Below are positions 32,102-32,210 of a stretch of 32,210 nt of DNA, piece after piece (positions within the stretch are counted from its first letter, which is position 1; every line of letters begins with the position of its first letter). The position numbers and the translations under genes were made by a program. The notes under the pieces are model-generated. The model made no database searches, was not told the DNA's origin, and saw only the letters and a list, made by a program, of their open reading frames with translations. Source of the DNA: an uncultured Kiritimatiellota bacterium (GTDB lineage Bacteria > Verrucomicrobiota > Kiritimatiellia > RFP12 > UBA1067); contig CAKURH010000038.1 of the NCBI GenBank assembly GCA_934675625.1, forward strand, positions 1 through 32,210. Reading direction: 5' to 3'.

Positions 32102-32110
32102 ATTATACCA
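32102..32110 (-). promoter_or_regulatory. Extended -10 promoter of the lpt-hpf-hprK-pts operon; predicted leaderless start
   Basis: On the minus strand TGG plus TATAAT (32107-32102), CGCGGG 8 bp upstream (32121-32116), discriminator TCGCGGC, then ATG exactly 7 nt after the box. Almost identical in layout to the dapA promoter. Confidence 0.78.
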
Positions 32111-32141
32111 AATCACCCGCGAAAATTCTATGCCGTGGAAA

Positions 32142-32150
32142 TGGTAATAT
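32142..32150 (+). promoter_or_regulatory. Divergent extended -10 promoter of the rightmost gene
   Basis: TGG plus TAATAT (32145-32150). The predicted start near 32157 gives a leader of about 25 nt that contains a good Shine-Dalgarno GAGGAAGG. Confidence 0.55.
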
Positions 32151-32181
32151 CTAACGGGTCAGCAAAGAAGAGAGGAAGGCC

Positions 32182-32210
32182 ATGGGGATCGAAGAAGAAG
32201 AAAGACAATC
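32182..32210 (+). CDS. Start of an unidentified gene, cut by the window end
   Basis: ATG 32182 follows GAGGAAGG (32172-32179). Only nine codons are visible, MGIEEEERQ, very acidic. The promoter-like TGGTAATAT at 32142 and the good ribosome-binding site support a real gene running out of the window. No function can be proposed. Confidence 0.55.

Noticed and set aside
1..32210. CRISPR arrays, insertion sequences, phage or toxin-antitoxin genes
   Set aside because: No regularly spaced repeats, transposase, integrase or terminal inverted repeats of IS type were seen on either strand.

Overview
The window is GC-rich DNA from a Gram-negative bacterium: it carries LPS export genes (LptC/LptA/LptB and an LptF/G-type permease) and many secreted proteins. 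An HPr kinase/HPr/Enzyme I regulatory set without visible EII genes, several secreted polysaccharide-degrading enzymes, and TGR-TATAAT promoters together suggest an uncultured, probably gut-associated, polysaccharide-degrading member of the Verrucomicrobiota/Kiritimatiellae/Lentisphaerae neighbourhood. That placement is inference; no rRNA is present to fix it. Genes are tightly packed and often overlap by 4 bp. No transposase, phage gene or CRISPR array is visible.

Layout. 1-190: a run of strong hairpins with a minus-strand -10 box (structured RNA or leader) and two long G tracts. 192-2789 (+): two adjacent secreted-type proteins sharing a PA14-like module, the first apparently lacking its 5' end. 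2821-6485 (+): thrH, nadA, galactose mutarotase and N-acetylmuramoyl-L-alanine amidase. 6540-8226 (+): def and a membrane acyltransferase. 8251-10396 (+): metG, with two in-frame copies of a palindromic repeat. 10393-11334 (-): tRNA-Gly, tRNA-Leu, tRNA-Ser and a short tilS. 11466-17095 (+): GH2 beta-galactosidase, LptF/G-like permease, RsgA lacking its zinc domain, and a membrane-anchored metallophosphoesterase. 17092-21564 (-): GH2 beta-mannosidase and two unknown envelope proteins. 21606-26619 (-): dapA, a CE12-GH28 pectinolytic fusion, a peptide-binding protein and tsaB, the last two carrying GGGG/CCCC palindromic words. 26661-32094 (-): lptC, lptA, lptB, hpf, hprK, ptsH, ptsI. 32142 onward (+): the start of a divergent gene.

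How the genes work together. The right-hand operon links LPS export, ribosome hibernation and an HPr-based carbon/energy sensor, resembling the proteobacterial lptA-lptB-rpoN-hpf-ptsN-npr cluster but with rpoN and ptsN absent and hprK present. The carbohydrate genes (mutarotase, beta-galactosidase, beta-mannosidase, acetylesterase/polygalacturonase, beta-helix proteins) point to use of plant or mucin glycans.

The most notable signals are: nine promoter boxes of the form TGR + TATAAT-like hexamer, eight of them without a recognisable -35; four of these exactly 7 nt from the ATG, predicting leaderless mRNAs; a tilS start codon 5 nt behind a tRNA CCA end; and several families of short palindromic repeats inserted in frame in essential genes, reminiscent of Rickettsia palindromic elements.
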